Shown here piece after piece: positions 8,642 to 16,139 of a stretch of 64,000 nucleotides of DNA. Source of the DNA: Actinosynnema pretiosum (GTDB lineage Bacteria; Actinomycetota; Actinomycetes; Mycobacteriales; Pseudonocardiaceae); contig NZ_JAMTCF010000007.1 in assembly GCF_024171695.1 (NCBI RefSeq), positions 372,001 to 436,000 on the forward strand, given 5' to 3'. The position numbers and the translations under genes are program-made. The notes below the pieces were generated by a model. It saw only the letters and a program-made list of their open reading frames with translations, was not told the DNA's origin and did not search any database. The number at the start of each line of letters is the position of its first letter. Within the stretch, counting starts at the first letter, position 1.

Positions 8642-9012
8642 CGCGTTCCCCTCAGGTAGCTCCCGTCACCGAAGTCCTCGTCGTCGCGCCGGTCGGCGAT
8701 CGGTATGCCCGCCTCGGCCAGCCCGCCGGGTTCGGCGACCCCGGCCAGCGCGCGCTCGGCCACCGCACCGGCGGCAGCGGCGGCCCGCTGCGCCACGCGC
8801 AGGACCTCGGCCGCCAGCCCGTCGGCTCCCATGCTCAGCGCCGCGCGGCTGATCCGCACCTCAAGGGGCGGACCGCCGGGCGCGGTGACCACCTCGACCG
8901 CGCCGTCGGGGGACGACGCGCGACCGACCAGCGGCCCGGTCCTGGCCAGCTGGTCGGCGATCGCCCGCTCCGCGTCGGCGACCCGCCTGGCCACCCGCTC
9001 GACCTCGTCCAC
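8638..9012 (-). CDS. YbaB/EbfC-like small protein in ESX-associated operon
   Basis: 124 residues, GTG at 9012, four bases after the stop of the NlpC/P60 gene. An N-terminal helix (VERVARRVADAERAIADQLAR), a beta hairpin (GRASSPDGAVEVVTAPGGPPLEVRIS), then a long C-terminal helix rich in Ala, and a charged tail with DRRDDEDFGDGSYLR. This helix-strand-strand-helix layout with a G-x-V-x-V-x-[VT] strand is the YbaB layout also seen at the start of the 888-residue neighbour, so the two may pair. Its stop overlaps the next start by 4 bp (GTGA), implying translational coupling. Function beyond the ESX-operon association is unknown. Confidence 0.6.
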   Translation of the reverse strand: MDEVERVARRVADAERAIADQLARTGPLVGRASSPDGAVEVVTAPGGPPLEVRISRAALSMGADGLAAEVLRVAQRAAAAAGAVAERALAGVAEPGGLAEAGIPIADRRDDEDFGDGSYLRGTR

Positions 9013-9016
9013 GCAC

Positions 9017-10192
9017 TCAGCCCGTCGGTCGGTAGAACCCGTAGAACGCCATGCCGATGTTGTCGGTGCGGATGGGCCCCACCTGAACCGGATCGCCCGC
9101 TTCCACCAGCTGGCCGTTGCCGATCACCATCGCGACGTGCCCGTCCCACACCACCAGGTCGCCGGGCAGCAGCTGCCCTGCGGGGACGGACGCGCCGATC
9201 GTCTGCGACTGGGCGAGCCGGGGGATGTCCAGGCCCGCGCCCGCGTACGCCCACTTGGTCAACCCGCTGCAGTCCGTGCCCTGGGGAGGGTTCTGACCTC
9301 CCCAGACGTACGGGGTGCCCAGCGCGGACAGCGCGTTGCGGACCGCCTGCGCGGCGATCTCGTTGGGCGCCTCGGCGGAGCTGCCGTCGGGCAGGTTGAC
9401 GCCGACGCCGGTGCCCGGCTGGGGCGGGATCGCGACCGGCAGCCGGGGCCCGACGCCACCGCCGCCACCCCCGCCGCTGTGGCCACCGCCACCACCCGCG
9501 CCACCGCCACCGCCGCCGCTCCCGCCACCACCGCCGCTGTCGGACGGCCCGGAGTACGAGGAGGGCTCCCGCGTGCCCGCGCCGTCCTGGGCGCTCGCCG
9601 CCGTGGTCGCGCCGCCGTTCTCCGCGCCGATGCCGTCGCCGACGCCGCCGAAGTCGGCGGGCTGGAGCGAGGCGAGCCGGTCGGCGACGGCCTTGAGCTC
9701 GTCCCTGAGCCGGTCCACCTCCTTGGTGGAGCGCCCCTGGTACTCGACGCCGCGCGCGGTCACGGCGGCGGTGATCCCGAGCACCGCGCCCCGCGCGCCG
9801 ATCTTGTCCAGCGCCGCTGCGGTCGACAGCTTCGGGGTCGCCCAGTCGGTGAACTCGTCGATGAGCCGCTGCACGGAGGTGCGCCCGGACTCGACGGTGG
9901 ACACGGCCGAGGTCGCCGCGTCCCGCGCGGCGGTGGCGTTGCGGGCGAGCAGGTCGACGCCGCCGTCGAACTTGGCCACCCGGTCCTGGAAGACGCCCGC
10001 CTTCTCGCCGTACCAGGTGCCGAGCACGTCGCGCGCCGCGCCGGAGTGCTTGCCGCCGATCTCCTCGAAGGCGGAGGCGGCCCTGCCGAGCGAGTCGGCC
10101 GCGCGCGAGGCGCCGCCGATGTCGCCCTGCAGCTTGGCCAGGTCGTCCTTCATCGGCTGGATGAGGGCCCCGATCAGCCCGGAGACGTCCAC
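9017..10192 (-). CDS. NlpC/P60 cell-wall peptidase with ESX-like helical N-terminus
   Basis: 391 residues, GTG start. Residues 1-175 are all-helical and resemble WXG100/PPE-type export domains (a helix-turn with W-Y at TWYGEKAGVF), with no Sec signal. Residues 175-265 are a Ser/Gly linker with long poly-Gly runs. Residues 270-391 form the NlpC/P60 domain: ALGTPYVWGGQNPPQGTDCSG carries the catalytic Cys, GDLVVWDGHVAMVIGNGQLV the catalytic His, and a polar residue follows in the VEAGDPVQVG strand. Such enzymes cut D-gamma-Glu-DAP peptide bonds in peptidoglycan, as RipA does in mycobacteria. The helical front plus the operon context suggests type VII export, which is inference. It lies between an EspC-like gene (5 bp upstream) and YbaB-like genes. 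Confidence 0.82.
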   Translation of the reverse strand: MDVSGLIGALIQPMKDDLAKLQGDIGGASRAADSLGRAASAFEEIGGKHSGAARDVLGTWYGEKAGVFQDRVAKFDGGVDLLARNATAARDAATSAVSTVESGRTSVQRLIDEFTDWATPKLSTAAALDKIGARGAVLGITAAVTARGVEYQGRSTKEVDRLRDELKAVADRLASLQPADFGGVGDGIGAENGGATTAASAQDGAGTREPSSYSGPSDSGGGGGSGGGGGGAGGGGGHSGGGGGGGVGPRLPVAIPPQPGTGVGVNLPDGSSAEAPNEIAAQAVRNALSALGTPYVWGGQNPPQGTDCSGLTKWAYAGAGLDIPRLAQSQTIGASVPAGQLLPGDLVVWDGHVAMVIGNGQLVEAGDPVQVGPIRTDNIGMAFYGFYRPTG

Positions 10193-10197
10193 GGCGG

Positions 10198-10521
10198 TCA
10201 GACCCGGTAGGCCTGGTTCAGGGCGGCGCTGTTCCGCGTCTCCTGCTCGGCGTAGTCGGTCGCCGTGTCGCGCACGGCGGTGGCGAGCGCGTCGAGCGCC
10301 TTCGCCGCGCCTGCGGCCCCGTCGAGCTGCTGCTGGGCGACCCGCTGGAACGCGGCGGCCAGCCCGACCTCCTCGCCGAGCTTCGAGAAGCTGTCGGCGG
10401 ACAGCGAGCCCACCCCGGACAGCGTGCCGGAACCGATCGCGGCCACCTCGCCGGAGAGCCCGGAGGCCGTCGTCCCGTAACCGCCGAGCGCCGCCGTGTC
10501 GACGCCGAACCCCTGTTCCAC
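10198..10521 (-). CDS. EspC-like / WXG100-like ESX secretion target
   Basis: 107 residues. GTG at 10521 is preceded by GAGGGGGCAGG; the frame is open further upstream but that part is Arg/Gly/Pro-rich and not protein-like. Two helices separated by a Gly/Ser turn (GSGTLSGVGSLSADSF). The start FGVDTAALGGYG and the end DYAEQETRNSAALNQAYRV follow the pattern of the EspC/DUF2580 family of small ESX substrates, which ends in a Y-x-x-x-[DE]-type export signal. First gene of the operon, so the likely partner or co-substrate of the NlpC/P60 protein. The ESX membrane machinery (EccB/C/D/E, MycP) is not in this window. Confidence 0.62.
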   Translation of the reverse strand: MEQGFGVDTAALGGYGTTASGLSGEVAAIGSGTLSGVGSLSADSFSKLGEEVGLAAAFQRVAQQQLDGAAGAAKALDALATAVRDTATDYAEQETRNSAALNQAYRV

Positions 10522-10874
10522 CCTGCCCCCTCGTGCCCGCTCGAAATCACCCTGATAGTGCCCGACAGCGCCTGCCCGCGATGGTCTTTCGACGCAGATC
10601 GCGCCCCGCGAACGGCGCTCCCGCGCACCACCGGGAGGTGATCCGCGCGGGACGGTCCGAGGAGCCGTGGGGACGCGCGGCGGCACCGGTCCGGCGTTGC
10701 CGAGGGCCACTCGCATTTTTACACCCGGTTGACGCGGCGGGGGACCCCTGGGAACGCGCGTGGGCGCGTCGGCGTCCGTGCGTGACGACGGGGTCGCGCC
10801 CCGTGCCGACCGGTCCCGCTCACCCGTTCGACGCCCTCAGGTTCGGCCGCGTGGACCGGGGGTACTCGCCCGCC
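10522..10874. other. 353-bp divergent intergenic region
   Basis: Leader region for the minus-strand ESX operon and the plus-strand SRPBCC gene. One AT-rich spot at about 10714-10722 (CATTTTTAC) stands out in otherwise GC-rich sequence. No confident promoter pair, RNA or small gene was recognised. Confidence 0.4.
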
Positions 10875-11207
10875 ATGACCACCTACACCTACCGGGCGCC
10901 GGTCGACCTGCCCGCGCAGCGGCTGTTCGAGTTCGTCGCCCGCCCGGAGAACCTGACCGAGCACCTGCCGGGCATCGAGCCCACCGGGGTGCGGGTGGAC
11001 GAGTCGGTCCGGAGGGTCACCTGGGACGGCGGCGAGGCCGTGGTCACCGAGGACGGCGCCGGGTGCAGCCGCATCGAGGTGCGCCTGGAGGCCGAGCAGA
11101 CCCCGGAGCGCCAGCGGGAGCTCCAGGAGGCGGTCGCCGCCCTGTCCCACCTGGCCGCCGCCGAGGTGGACAGCCAGGCCGCACGATCGGGTGATGGTTG
11201 GTACTAG
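10875..11207 (+). CDS. Short SRPBCC (START/Bet v1-like) family protein
   Basis: 110 residues. It begins with a typical SRPBCC strand and first helix: YTYRAPVDLPAQRLFEFVARPENLTEHLPGI, then beta strands GVRVDESVRRVTWDG, EAVVTED, CSRIEVRLEAE, and a C-terminal helix (TPERQRELQEAVAALSHLAAAE). It is shorter than most family members (about 140-160) and lacks one or two strands before the last helix, so the ligand cavity may be reduced. SRPBCC proteins bind hydrophobic ligands or act as cyclases; no substrate can be inferred. Monocistronic, ending in a clear rho-independent terminator. Confidence 0.65.
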   Translation: MTTYTYRAPVDLPAQRLFEFVARPENLTEHLPGIEPTGVRVDESVRRVTWDGGEAVVTEDGAGCSRIEVRLEAEQTPERQRELQEAVAALSHLAAAEVDSQAARSGDGWY

Positions 11208-11242
11208 GGCCGTCGACCCCGGTAGACCGGAAAACCACTCGT

Positions 11243-11274
11243 CTGGCCGCAGATCTGCGGCCAGGTTTTCTTTT
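11243..11274 (+). terminator. Rho-independent terminator with perfect 22-nt palindrome
   Basis: A 22-nt perfect palindrome (CTGGCCGCAG-AT-CTGCGGCCAG, 11243-11264) followed by GTTTTCTTTT, and preceded by an A-run (GGAAAAC). One of the few T-tracts in this window. It ends the SRPBCC transcript and insulates the downstream operon. Confidence 0.85.
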
Positions 11275-11391
11275 CCCTCGAACGCGCGGACAAACATTTC
11301 CCCGGCCGACTCGGTCGGGTTATTGACCCTCCCAACCGCTGGTGCGAGCATTGCATTCAAGCCCGATGTTCGACCTCGCGGGGGGTTGGAA

Positions 11392-11628
11392 ATGCGATTA
11401 GTGGGAACCGATCAGGCTTGCCAGGGCGGGAACTGCGCGGCGGTCTGGGTGGACGACGAGACCGGGGACCTGGTGTTGCAGGGCGCGCAGGTCACCGACC
11501 AGGATGCGCTGGCCGAGCTGACCGCCAAGAGCCCGCGCGCGCCGCACGAGACCGTGGTGCGCATTCCCGCCAGGATGCGGGACCTCGTCCAGGAGGCCTG
11601 TCGTGACCGAGCGACCGACGTTCGCTGA
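11392..11628 (+). CDS. Small hypothetical protein upstream of DUF6879
   Basis: 78 residues, unrecognised as a named family. ATG at 11392 is chosen because it follows GGGGGTTGGA and begins the protein-like MRLVGTDQ; the frame is open upstream but low quality. It holds two cysteines (QACQGGNC), an acidic strand (VWVDDETGDLVLQG), a helical DQDALAELTAK segment and a strand HETVVRIPARMRDLV. Its last 26 bp overlap the DUF6879 gene in another frame, whose SD (AGGAGG) is inside this gene, so the two are translationally coupled. Pairs like this are common in filamentous actinobacteria, often near XRE/DUF397 modules. Confidence 0.65.
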   Translation: MRLVGTDQACQGGNCAAVWVDDETGDLVLQGAQVTDQDALAELTAKSPRAPHETVVRIPARMRDLVQEACRDRATDVR

Positions 11629-12115
11629 GCTGTTCGCCGGTTGTCGCACTTCTGCGGTGCACCTGGAAATGCGGGAGGTGTACGAACCCGCCGACCCGGC
11701 TTTCCAGGATTGGCTGTCCGGCGTCCGCGCGGACCCGGTCGAGCGCTTCCGCGACTGGTACGACCTCGTCGTCGCCACCGTCGCCAGGGGCGTGGAGATC
11801 CGCCGCGCCCGGATCGTCTCCGAACCGGTCACCGACTACATCCGGCACGAGCACGAGGACACCGCCGCGCTCAACGTCGCCGCAGGTGAGCGGGTCCGCT
11901 GGCTGCCCCGCCGCGAGGCCTCCGACCTCGCCCTGCCCGGCAACGACTTCTGGCTCTTCGACGACCGCCTGGTCCGCTTCGGCCACTTCGCGGGTGACGG
12001 CACCTACCTCGGCGACGAGATCACCGAGGCCCCCGAGGTCGTCGCCCTGTGCCGCGACGCGTTCGAGGCCGTCTGGGCGCGCGCCGTCGACCACAGCGAA
12101 TACCGGCCGGGGTAG
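11603..12115 (+). CDS. DUF6879 family protein
   Basis: 170 residues, GTG at 11603 with AGGAGG eight bases upstream inside the previous gene. The sequence matches the DUF6879 pattern: FAELFAGCRTSAVHLEMREVY near the start, then a helical segment with FRDWYDLV, RGVEIRRARIVSEPVTDYIRHEH, VRWLPRR and NDFWLFDDRLVRFGHFAGDG. Such proteins are widespread partners of XRE-family regulators in Streptomyces and Pseudonocardiales; their biochemical role is unknown. Here it is followed within 5 bp by a STAND NTPase, so the three genes 11392-14303 form one operon. Confidence 0.82.
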   Translation: MTERPTFAELFAGCRTSAVHLEMREVYEPADPAFQDWLSGVRADPVERFRDWYDLVVATVARGVEIRRARIVSEPVTDYIRHEHEDTAALNVAAGERVRWLPRREASDLALPGNDFWLFDDRLVRFGHFAGDGTYLGDEITEAPEVVALCRDAFEAVWARAVDHSEYRPG

Positions 12116-12119
12116 TGCC

Positions 12120-14303
12120 GTGCCGGACACCCCCGCAGGCGGCAACACCGCTTCCGGGGACAGCATCGAGTCGCTGCTCCAGGTGGGCACCCTCCACGGC
12201 GGGGTCGTCGTCACCGGCGCCGCAGCCGCCCCCACCGGGCCCCGCCCCCGCCAGCTCCCGCTCCGCCCGGTCCCGTTCGTCAACCGCAGGGTCGACCTCG
12301 GCAGGCTCGACCTCCTCCTGCGCCCCGCCCGCGCCCAGACCGGTTCCGCCCTGCTCGTCCTCGTCGGAGCACCCGGCGTCGGCAAGACCGCCCTCGCGGT
12401 GCACTGGGCCCACCGGGTGCGCGAGCGGTTCGCCGACGGCGCCCTCTACGTCGACATGCGGGGCTACGGTCCCGGCCTCCCGCTGGACCCGTCCGCCGCG
12501 CTCGACGGCTTCCTGCGCGCCCTGGGCACCCCGCCCGACCACATCCCCGACGACGAGGCCGACCGGGCGTCCCTCTTCCGGTCCCTCCTCGACGACAAGC
12601 ACCTCCTCGTCGTCGTCGACAACGCGCGCTCCCCGCACCAGGTGCGCCTCCTGCTCCCCGCGTCCCCTCGCTGCTGCACCGTCGTCACCAGCCGCAGCGT
12701 GCTCTCCGGGCTGGTCGTCAGGGAAGGAGCCGCGAGGGTGACGCTGGACGCGCTGTCCCCGGACGAGTCGGCCGACCTGCTCGGCGAGCTGATCGGACCG
12801 CACGAGGTGGCCGCCGACCGCCCGACTGCCCTGCGGGTGGCCGAGTTGTGCGGTCACCTGCCGCTCACGCTCCGCATCGCGGGCGAGCGGGCCTCCGGGT
12901 GGCCGGGTCCCCGCCTGCCCCGGCTGGAGGCCGAGCTGCGCGACGAGCGGCAGCGGCTCGACGCGCTCGCCTCGCCCGACGACGAGCTCAGCGACACCAG
13001 GGTGGTGTTCTCCTGGTCGTACCGGGCGCTCGGCCCCGAGCTGCGTGCCGCCTTCCGCCTGCTGGGCCTGCACCCCGTGCCCGACGTCGGGGCCGACGTC
13101 GCCGCCGCCCTGTTCGGCGTCCCGCTCGCCGCCGCGACCAGGCGGTTGCGCGAGCTGGCGTCGGTGAGCCTGGCGCAGGAGCACCTGCCCGGCCGGTTCC
13201 GCGTGCACGACCTGCTGCGCGAGTACGCCGCCGAGCTGGTCGCCGCCGCGGACGCGGACGCGGCCGTGCGCAGGTCGGCGACCTGGCTCCTGCTCCGCGC
13301 GGACCGCGCCCGGCTGCGCATCCTCCCGCACTCGGCCGCCGCCCCTCCGCCGCCGCTCCCGGACGGGGTGAGCCCGCCCTCGGACTTCGCCGACGAGTCC
13401 GAGGCGCTGCGCTGGCTGGAGGACGAGCGCCCCACCCTGCTCGCCGTGCTCGACCAGCTCGTCGAGCGCGGCGAGCACGAGCTGGTGTGGAAGACGGCCG
13501 CCGCCGTCGACGGCTTCTTCGAGATGCGCTCCTACCGCGACGACCTCCGGCGCACCGCGCTCCGGGCGGTCGAGGCCGCGACCGCGCTCGGCGACCACCT
13601 CGGCGAGGCGCTGAGCCTGCTCACCCTCGCGGACGCCTGCTGGCGCGACGGCAGCGCCGACGAGGCCGTCGACCGCTACCACGCGGCGCGGGCGGCCGGA
13701 CGCGCGGCGGCGCGCGAGGAGAGCGGCCGGGGCGTGCGACCGGACTGGGTGACCGGGTTCGCCGCGCGCGGCATCGGCCTGGTCCTGACCGACCGGGGGG
13801 ACCACGCGGGCGCGCGCGGGCACTTCACCGAGGCGCTGGAGGTGTTCACCGGCATCGGCGAGCGGCGCGGCGCGGGCATGGCCCTGCTCAGCCTCGGCCA
13901 GTGCGCGGCGGGCCTCGGCGACTTCGCCGAGGCGGTGGCGCGCGGAGCCGAGGCCGTCCGGATCTTCGAGGAGCTGGGCGACACCTGGACCACGGCGTGG
14001 GGGCGGCTCGCCCTGGGCCGCAGCCTGGCCACCGCCGGGCGGACCGGTGAGGCGGTCGGGCAGTTCGAGGTCGCCGCCGGGGTGTTCCGCGCCTTCGGGG
14101 ACGCGCGCAGCGAGGCGATGAGCCTGCACGCGCACGGCGACGCGCTGGCGTCGAGCGGAACCGGGGCGGTCGCGGGAGCCGGAACCGGGGCGGTCGCGGG
14201 AGCCGGGGCCGATGCCGCCGGGGAGCTGTGGGCGCGGGCCGCCGAGCGCTACGAGGAGGTCGGCGACCCGAGGGGGCCCGAGCTGCGGGCGCGGCTCACC
14301 TGA
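12120..14303 (+). CDS. STAND-family NTPase (NB-ARC-like) with TPR repeats
   Basis: 727 residues from GTG 12120. Residues 14-34 (DSIESLLQVGTLHGGVVVTG) resemble the short tag found at the N-terminus of many actinobacterial STAND proteins. Walker A GAPGVGKT at 83-90, Walker B LLVVVDNA with Asp167, and a sensor VVTSRS follow; a helical and winged-helix region with RFRVHDLLREYA comes next at about 355-385. From about 480 to the end there are tetratricopeptide-like helix pairs (LGEALSLLTLADACWRDG, GAGMALLSLGQCAAGLGD, TTAWGRLALGRSLATAG). There is no N-terminal effector domain or DNA-binding domain, so it may act with its operon partners. A short duplication near the end encodes GTGAVAGA twice (14157-14210). 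Role as signalling hub or defence sensor is inference. Confidence 0.82.
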   Translation: MPDTPAGGNTASGDSIESLLQVGTLHGGVVVTGAAAAPTGPRPRQLPLRPVPFVNRRVDLGRLDLLLRPARAQTGSALLVLVGAPGVGKTALAVHWAHRVRERFADGALYVDMRGYGPGLPLDPSAALDGFLRALGTPPDHIPDDEADRASLFRSLLDDKHLLVVVDNARSPHQVRLLLPASPRCCTVVTSRSVLSGLVVREGAARVTLDALSPDESADLLGELIGPHEVAADRPTALRVAELCGHLPLTLRIAGERASGWPGPRLPRLEAELRDERQRLDALASPDDELSDTRVVFSWSYRALGPELRAAFRLLGLHPVPDVGADVAAALFGVPLAAATRRLRELASVSLAQEHLPGRFRVHDLLREYAAELVAAADADAAVRRSATWLLLRADRARLRILPHSAAAPPPPLPDGVSPPSDFADESEALRWLEDERPTLLAVLDQLVERGEHELVWKTAAAVDGFFEMRSYRDDLRRTALRAVEAATALGDHLGEALSLLTLADACWRDGSADEAVDRYHAARAAGRAAAREESGRGVRPDWVTGFAARGIGLVLTDRGDHAGARGHFTEALEVFTGIGERRGAGMALLSLGQCAAGLGDFAEAVARGAEAVRIFEELGDTWTTAWGRLALGRSLATAGRTGEAVGQFEVAAGVFRAFGDARSEAMSLHAHGDALASSGTGAVAGAGTGAVAGAGADAAGELWARAAERYEEVGDPRGPELRARLT

Positions 14304-14321
14304 CCCGCGCCCGCCCCCTGG

Positions 14322-14981
14322 TCAGTCCGTCAGCTCGCCCCGGTCGCTGCCGCGCTTGAGCTTCGGCCGCTTCGGCCGCCGCACCTCGACGCCGCCCATG
14401 ATCGCCACGCCGGTGATCCGCACCACCGGGCCGCCGGGGATCGTCTCGGTCCGGTGGGTCTTGTCGTCGAAGCCGCCCATGATGCCCGTGCCGTCCACCT
14501 GCACGGTCACCTCCTCGGGCACGTAGATCACGATGCCGCCCCAGAAGCAGCTCGCGCTGATCGTCGTGTGCTGCTGGGTGAACCTCGCCCGGCTCAGGTC
14601 GATCTCGATGCCGCCCATGACCGCGATCGCGGTGTGCGTCGGCGGCACGACCCAGTCGCCCTTGCGCTCGACGCCCGACCAGAACGCGAACGAGGTCGAC
14701 GGGCCCTGCATCGCCGACGGGTCGACCCGGTTCGCCAGCGACCGCTGCTGCTGGATCTGCTGCGCGGACACCTCGCCGAACGGCACCACGCCCAGGTCGG
14801 AGGTCAGCGGCACCAGCTCGCCGTACGTCTTCGCCGCGTACACCGAGGCCAGGCGCTCGTCCAGCTCGCCCAGGTCGATGCGGCCTTCGCCGTGCGCCTT
14901 CTGCAGGACCTGCGCCACGCGCTCGCGGTCGGCGTCGGAGGCGCGCATCTGACGGGGGTCCGGGACCAGCTCGTCGCTCAC
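14322..14981 (-). CDS. DUF1707 and LiaF-like C-terminal domain protein
   Basis: 219 residues. Residues 11-63 are the DUF1707 SHOCT-like domain (MRASDADRERVAQVLQKAHGEGRIDLGELDERLASVYAAKTYGELVPLTSDL). Residues 110-205 are a right-handed beta-helix-like domain with repeated MGGIEIDL, WGGIVIYVP, MGGFDDKT and MGGVEVRRP units, as in the cell-wall-active antibiotic response protein LiaF. No transmembrane segment is present, unlike Firmicute LiaF, so it is probably cytoplasmic or peripheral. The end is basic (RPKRPKLKRGSDRG). Converges with the STAND gene with 18 bp between stops. Envelope-stress function is by family analogy. Confidence 0.78.
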   Translation of the reverse strand: MSDELVPDPRQMRASDADRERVAQVLQKAHGEGRIDLGELDERLASVYAAKTYGELVPLTSDLGVVPFGEVSAQQIQQQRSLANRVDPSAMQGPSTSFAFWSGVERKGDWVVPPTHTAIAVMGGIEIDLSRARFTQQHTTISASCFWGGIVIYVPEEVTVQVDGTGIMGGFDDKTHRTETIPGGPVVRITGVAIMGGVEVRRPKRPKLKRGSDRGELTD

Positions 14982-15027
14982 GGTGGTCAGTCTAGGAGGG
15001 GGAGGGGGTGCGGTACCCCCTGGTCGG

Positions 15028-15204
15028 TCACGATTCCAGGGTTGATTTCAGGGTTTGCCCCCATGCCGCTGCGGAGAAGCGCAGCACTGGGCCATTCGGG
15101 TTCTTGGAGTCCCGAACGGCTACTCCGTTCGGGGTGCGAGCCACCTCGACGCAGTTGGCCTGGGTGCTGTTGCTGCGACTTGACTTGCGCCAGTTCAGGC
15201 TCAT
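15028..15204 (-). CDS. DUF397 domain protein
   Basis: 58 residues in one DUF397 domain: MSLNWRKSSRSNSTQANCVEVA, then VAVRDSKNPNGPVLRFSAAAWG. ATG at 15204 is chosen because GGGAG lies eight bases upstream; an ATG at 15222 overlapping the stop of the upstream regulator (ATGA) would add six residues, so coupling could use either. DUF397 proteins almost always follow an XRE regulator with a DUF5753/Scr1-type sensor domain, as here, and the pair behaves like a small regulatory or toxin-antitoxin-like module in Streptomyces (bldB/whiJ-like systems). Confidence 0.85.
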   Translation of the reverse strand: MSLNWRKSSRSNSTQANCVEVARTPNGVAVRDSKNPNGPVLRFSAAAWGQTLKSTLES

Positions 15205-15218
15205 CGAAGGCACTCCCG

Positions 15219-16055
15219 TCATGTCAACTTGCCAGCGTGCTTGGCGATCAGCGCCACCGACTCCTCGGGTGCCAGCGCCAGGGAACAGAGCTGTCGCCAG
15301 GCAAGCTTAGCGTTGAGCAGGTGCTCCTCCTCTTCCAGGAAACTGCTGGTGAACCGGGTTTCGACGTAGACGAGACTCGGTTGGTCGGGAAACTCCAGCC
15401 GCAGGAAGGGGCCGTCCAGGCCGGTATGAGCCGGGCTGTCCAGCGGCACCACCTGCACCTGCGTCTTGGCCCTGTTGGCAAGCGCCACCAAGTGGTGCAG
15501 CTGTGCCCGCATCATCTGAGGGTCGCCGAGCGGGCGGTGCAGCACCGCCTCATCGATGATCAATTGGACCTGCGCCTTGCCGATGACCGCCTGCCTGCCA
15601 AGCCTGGTCGCGACCAGTGCGTCCACCTCGGATTCCGACAACTGAACCGCGCTGCCCCGCATGATCGTGCGGGCGTAGTCGGAAGTCTGCGCCAGGCCGG
15701 GTATCAGGAGCGTCTCGTAGTTGTAGAGCGCCGAGGCCTGCCCCTCGAACTCGATCAGGTCTCGCCAATGGCCGGGCAACTTGCCGTGGATCGTGTGCCA
15801 GTTCCGCCCCTCGCCCGCGCTGACAAGGGCCATCAACTCCTCGCGCAGCTTCGGCGGGGCCTGGAGGAATCCCAGGATCGTGGCGACGTCGAAAGCTTGC
15901 AGCCCGCGCTTGCCCGTCTCCATCCGGCTGATCTTGCTCTCCGATGCCCCCAGTGCCCGTGCCACGTCCGCGCAGGTCAGTCCCCGTTCGATCCGCAGCG
16001 CCCGCAGCTCGGCGGACACCCGCCGTTGCCGGAACGAAGCCCCCTTGTGCGTCAT
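15219..16055 (-). CDS. XRE-family regulator with DUF5753 (Scr1-type) sensor domain
   Basis: 278 residues. Residues about 12-70 are a helix-turn-helix: RRVSAELRALRIERGLTCADVARALGASESKISRMETGKRGL. Residues 95-275 match DUF5753: WRDLIEFEGQASALYNYETLLIPGLAQTSDYAR, then ARLGRQ-type helix, LIIDEAVLHRPLG, QVQVVPLDSPAHTGLDGPFLRLEFP, VYVETRF. ATG at 16055 starts at the first conserved helix; the open frame upstream runs across the divergent operator region and is not used. Codon use and base composition are less GC-biased than neighbours. Likely autoregulates with the divergent small gene through the paired sites at 16073-16139. Confidence 0.88.
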   Translation of the reverse strand: MTHKGASFRQRRVSAELRALRIERGLTCADVARALGASESKISRMETGKRGLQAFDVATILGFLQAPPKLREELMALVSAGEGRNWHTIHGKLPGHWRDLIEFEGQASALYNYETLLIPGLAQTSDYARTIMRGSAVQLSESEVDALVATRLGRQAVIGKAQVQLIIDEAVLHRPLGDPQMMRAQLHHLVALANRAKTQVQVVPLDSPAHTGLDGPFLRLEFPDQPSLVYVETRFTSSFLEEEEHLLNAKLAWRQLCSLALAPEESVALIAKHAGKLT

Positions 16056-16072
16056 GCCGCAGACTCTCGCGC

Positions 16073-16139
16073 CTTGCCAGGCGGGCAAGAAAGTGTTGAT
16101 CACCCGAAAGTGGAGGCGCTTGCGTGCCCCGTTGGCAAG
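16073..16139. promoter_or_regulatory. Paired operator-like sites CTTGC(C/G)...GGCAAG
   Basis: Site 1 is CTTGCC-AGGCG-GGCAAG (16073-16089), a perfect 6-bp dyad. Site 2 is CTTGC at 16119-16123 with GGCAAG at 16134-16139. The right halves (GGCAAGAAA) repeat exactly 50 bp apart, close to five helical turns, in the gap between the divergent XRE gene and the small gene at 16124. Site 2 covers the start codon of the latter. XRE dimers bind such dyads, so these are candidate operators. Confidence 0.5.

Noticed and set aside
4681-8659. Two very long plus-strand open frames (961 and 1159 codons)
   Set aside because: They are antisense shadows of the minus-strand genes 4678-5892 and 5975-8641; their translations are Arg/Pro/Gly-rich without domains, and the minus-strand proteins are clearly real.
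11886-12119. Extended N-terminus of the STAND-TPR protein upstream of 12120
   Set aside because: That part overlaps the DUF6879 gene in another frame and is Arg/Ser/Pro-rich; GTG at 12120 directly after the DUF6879 stop is more likely.
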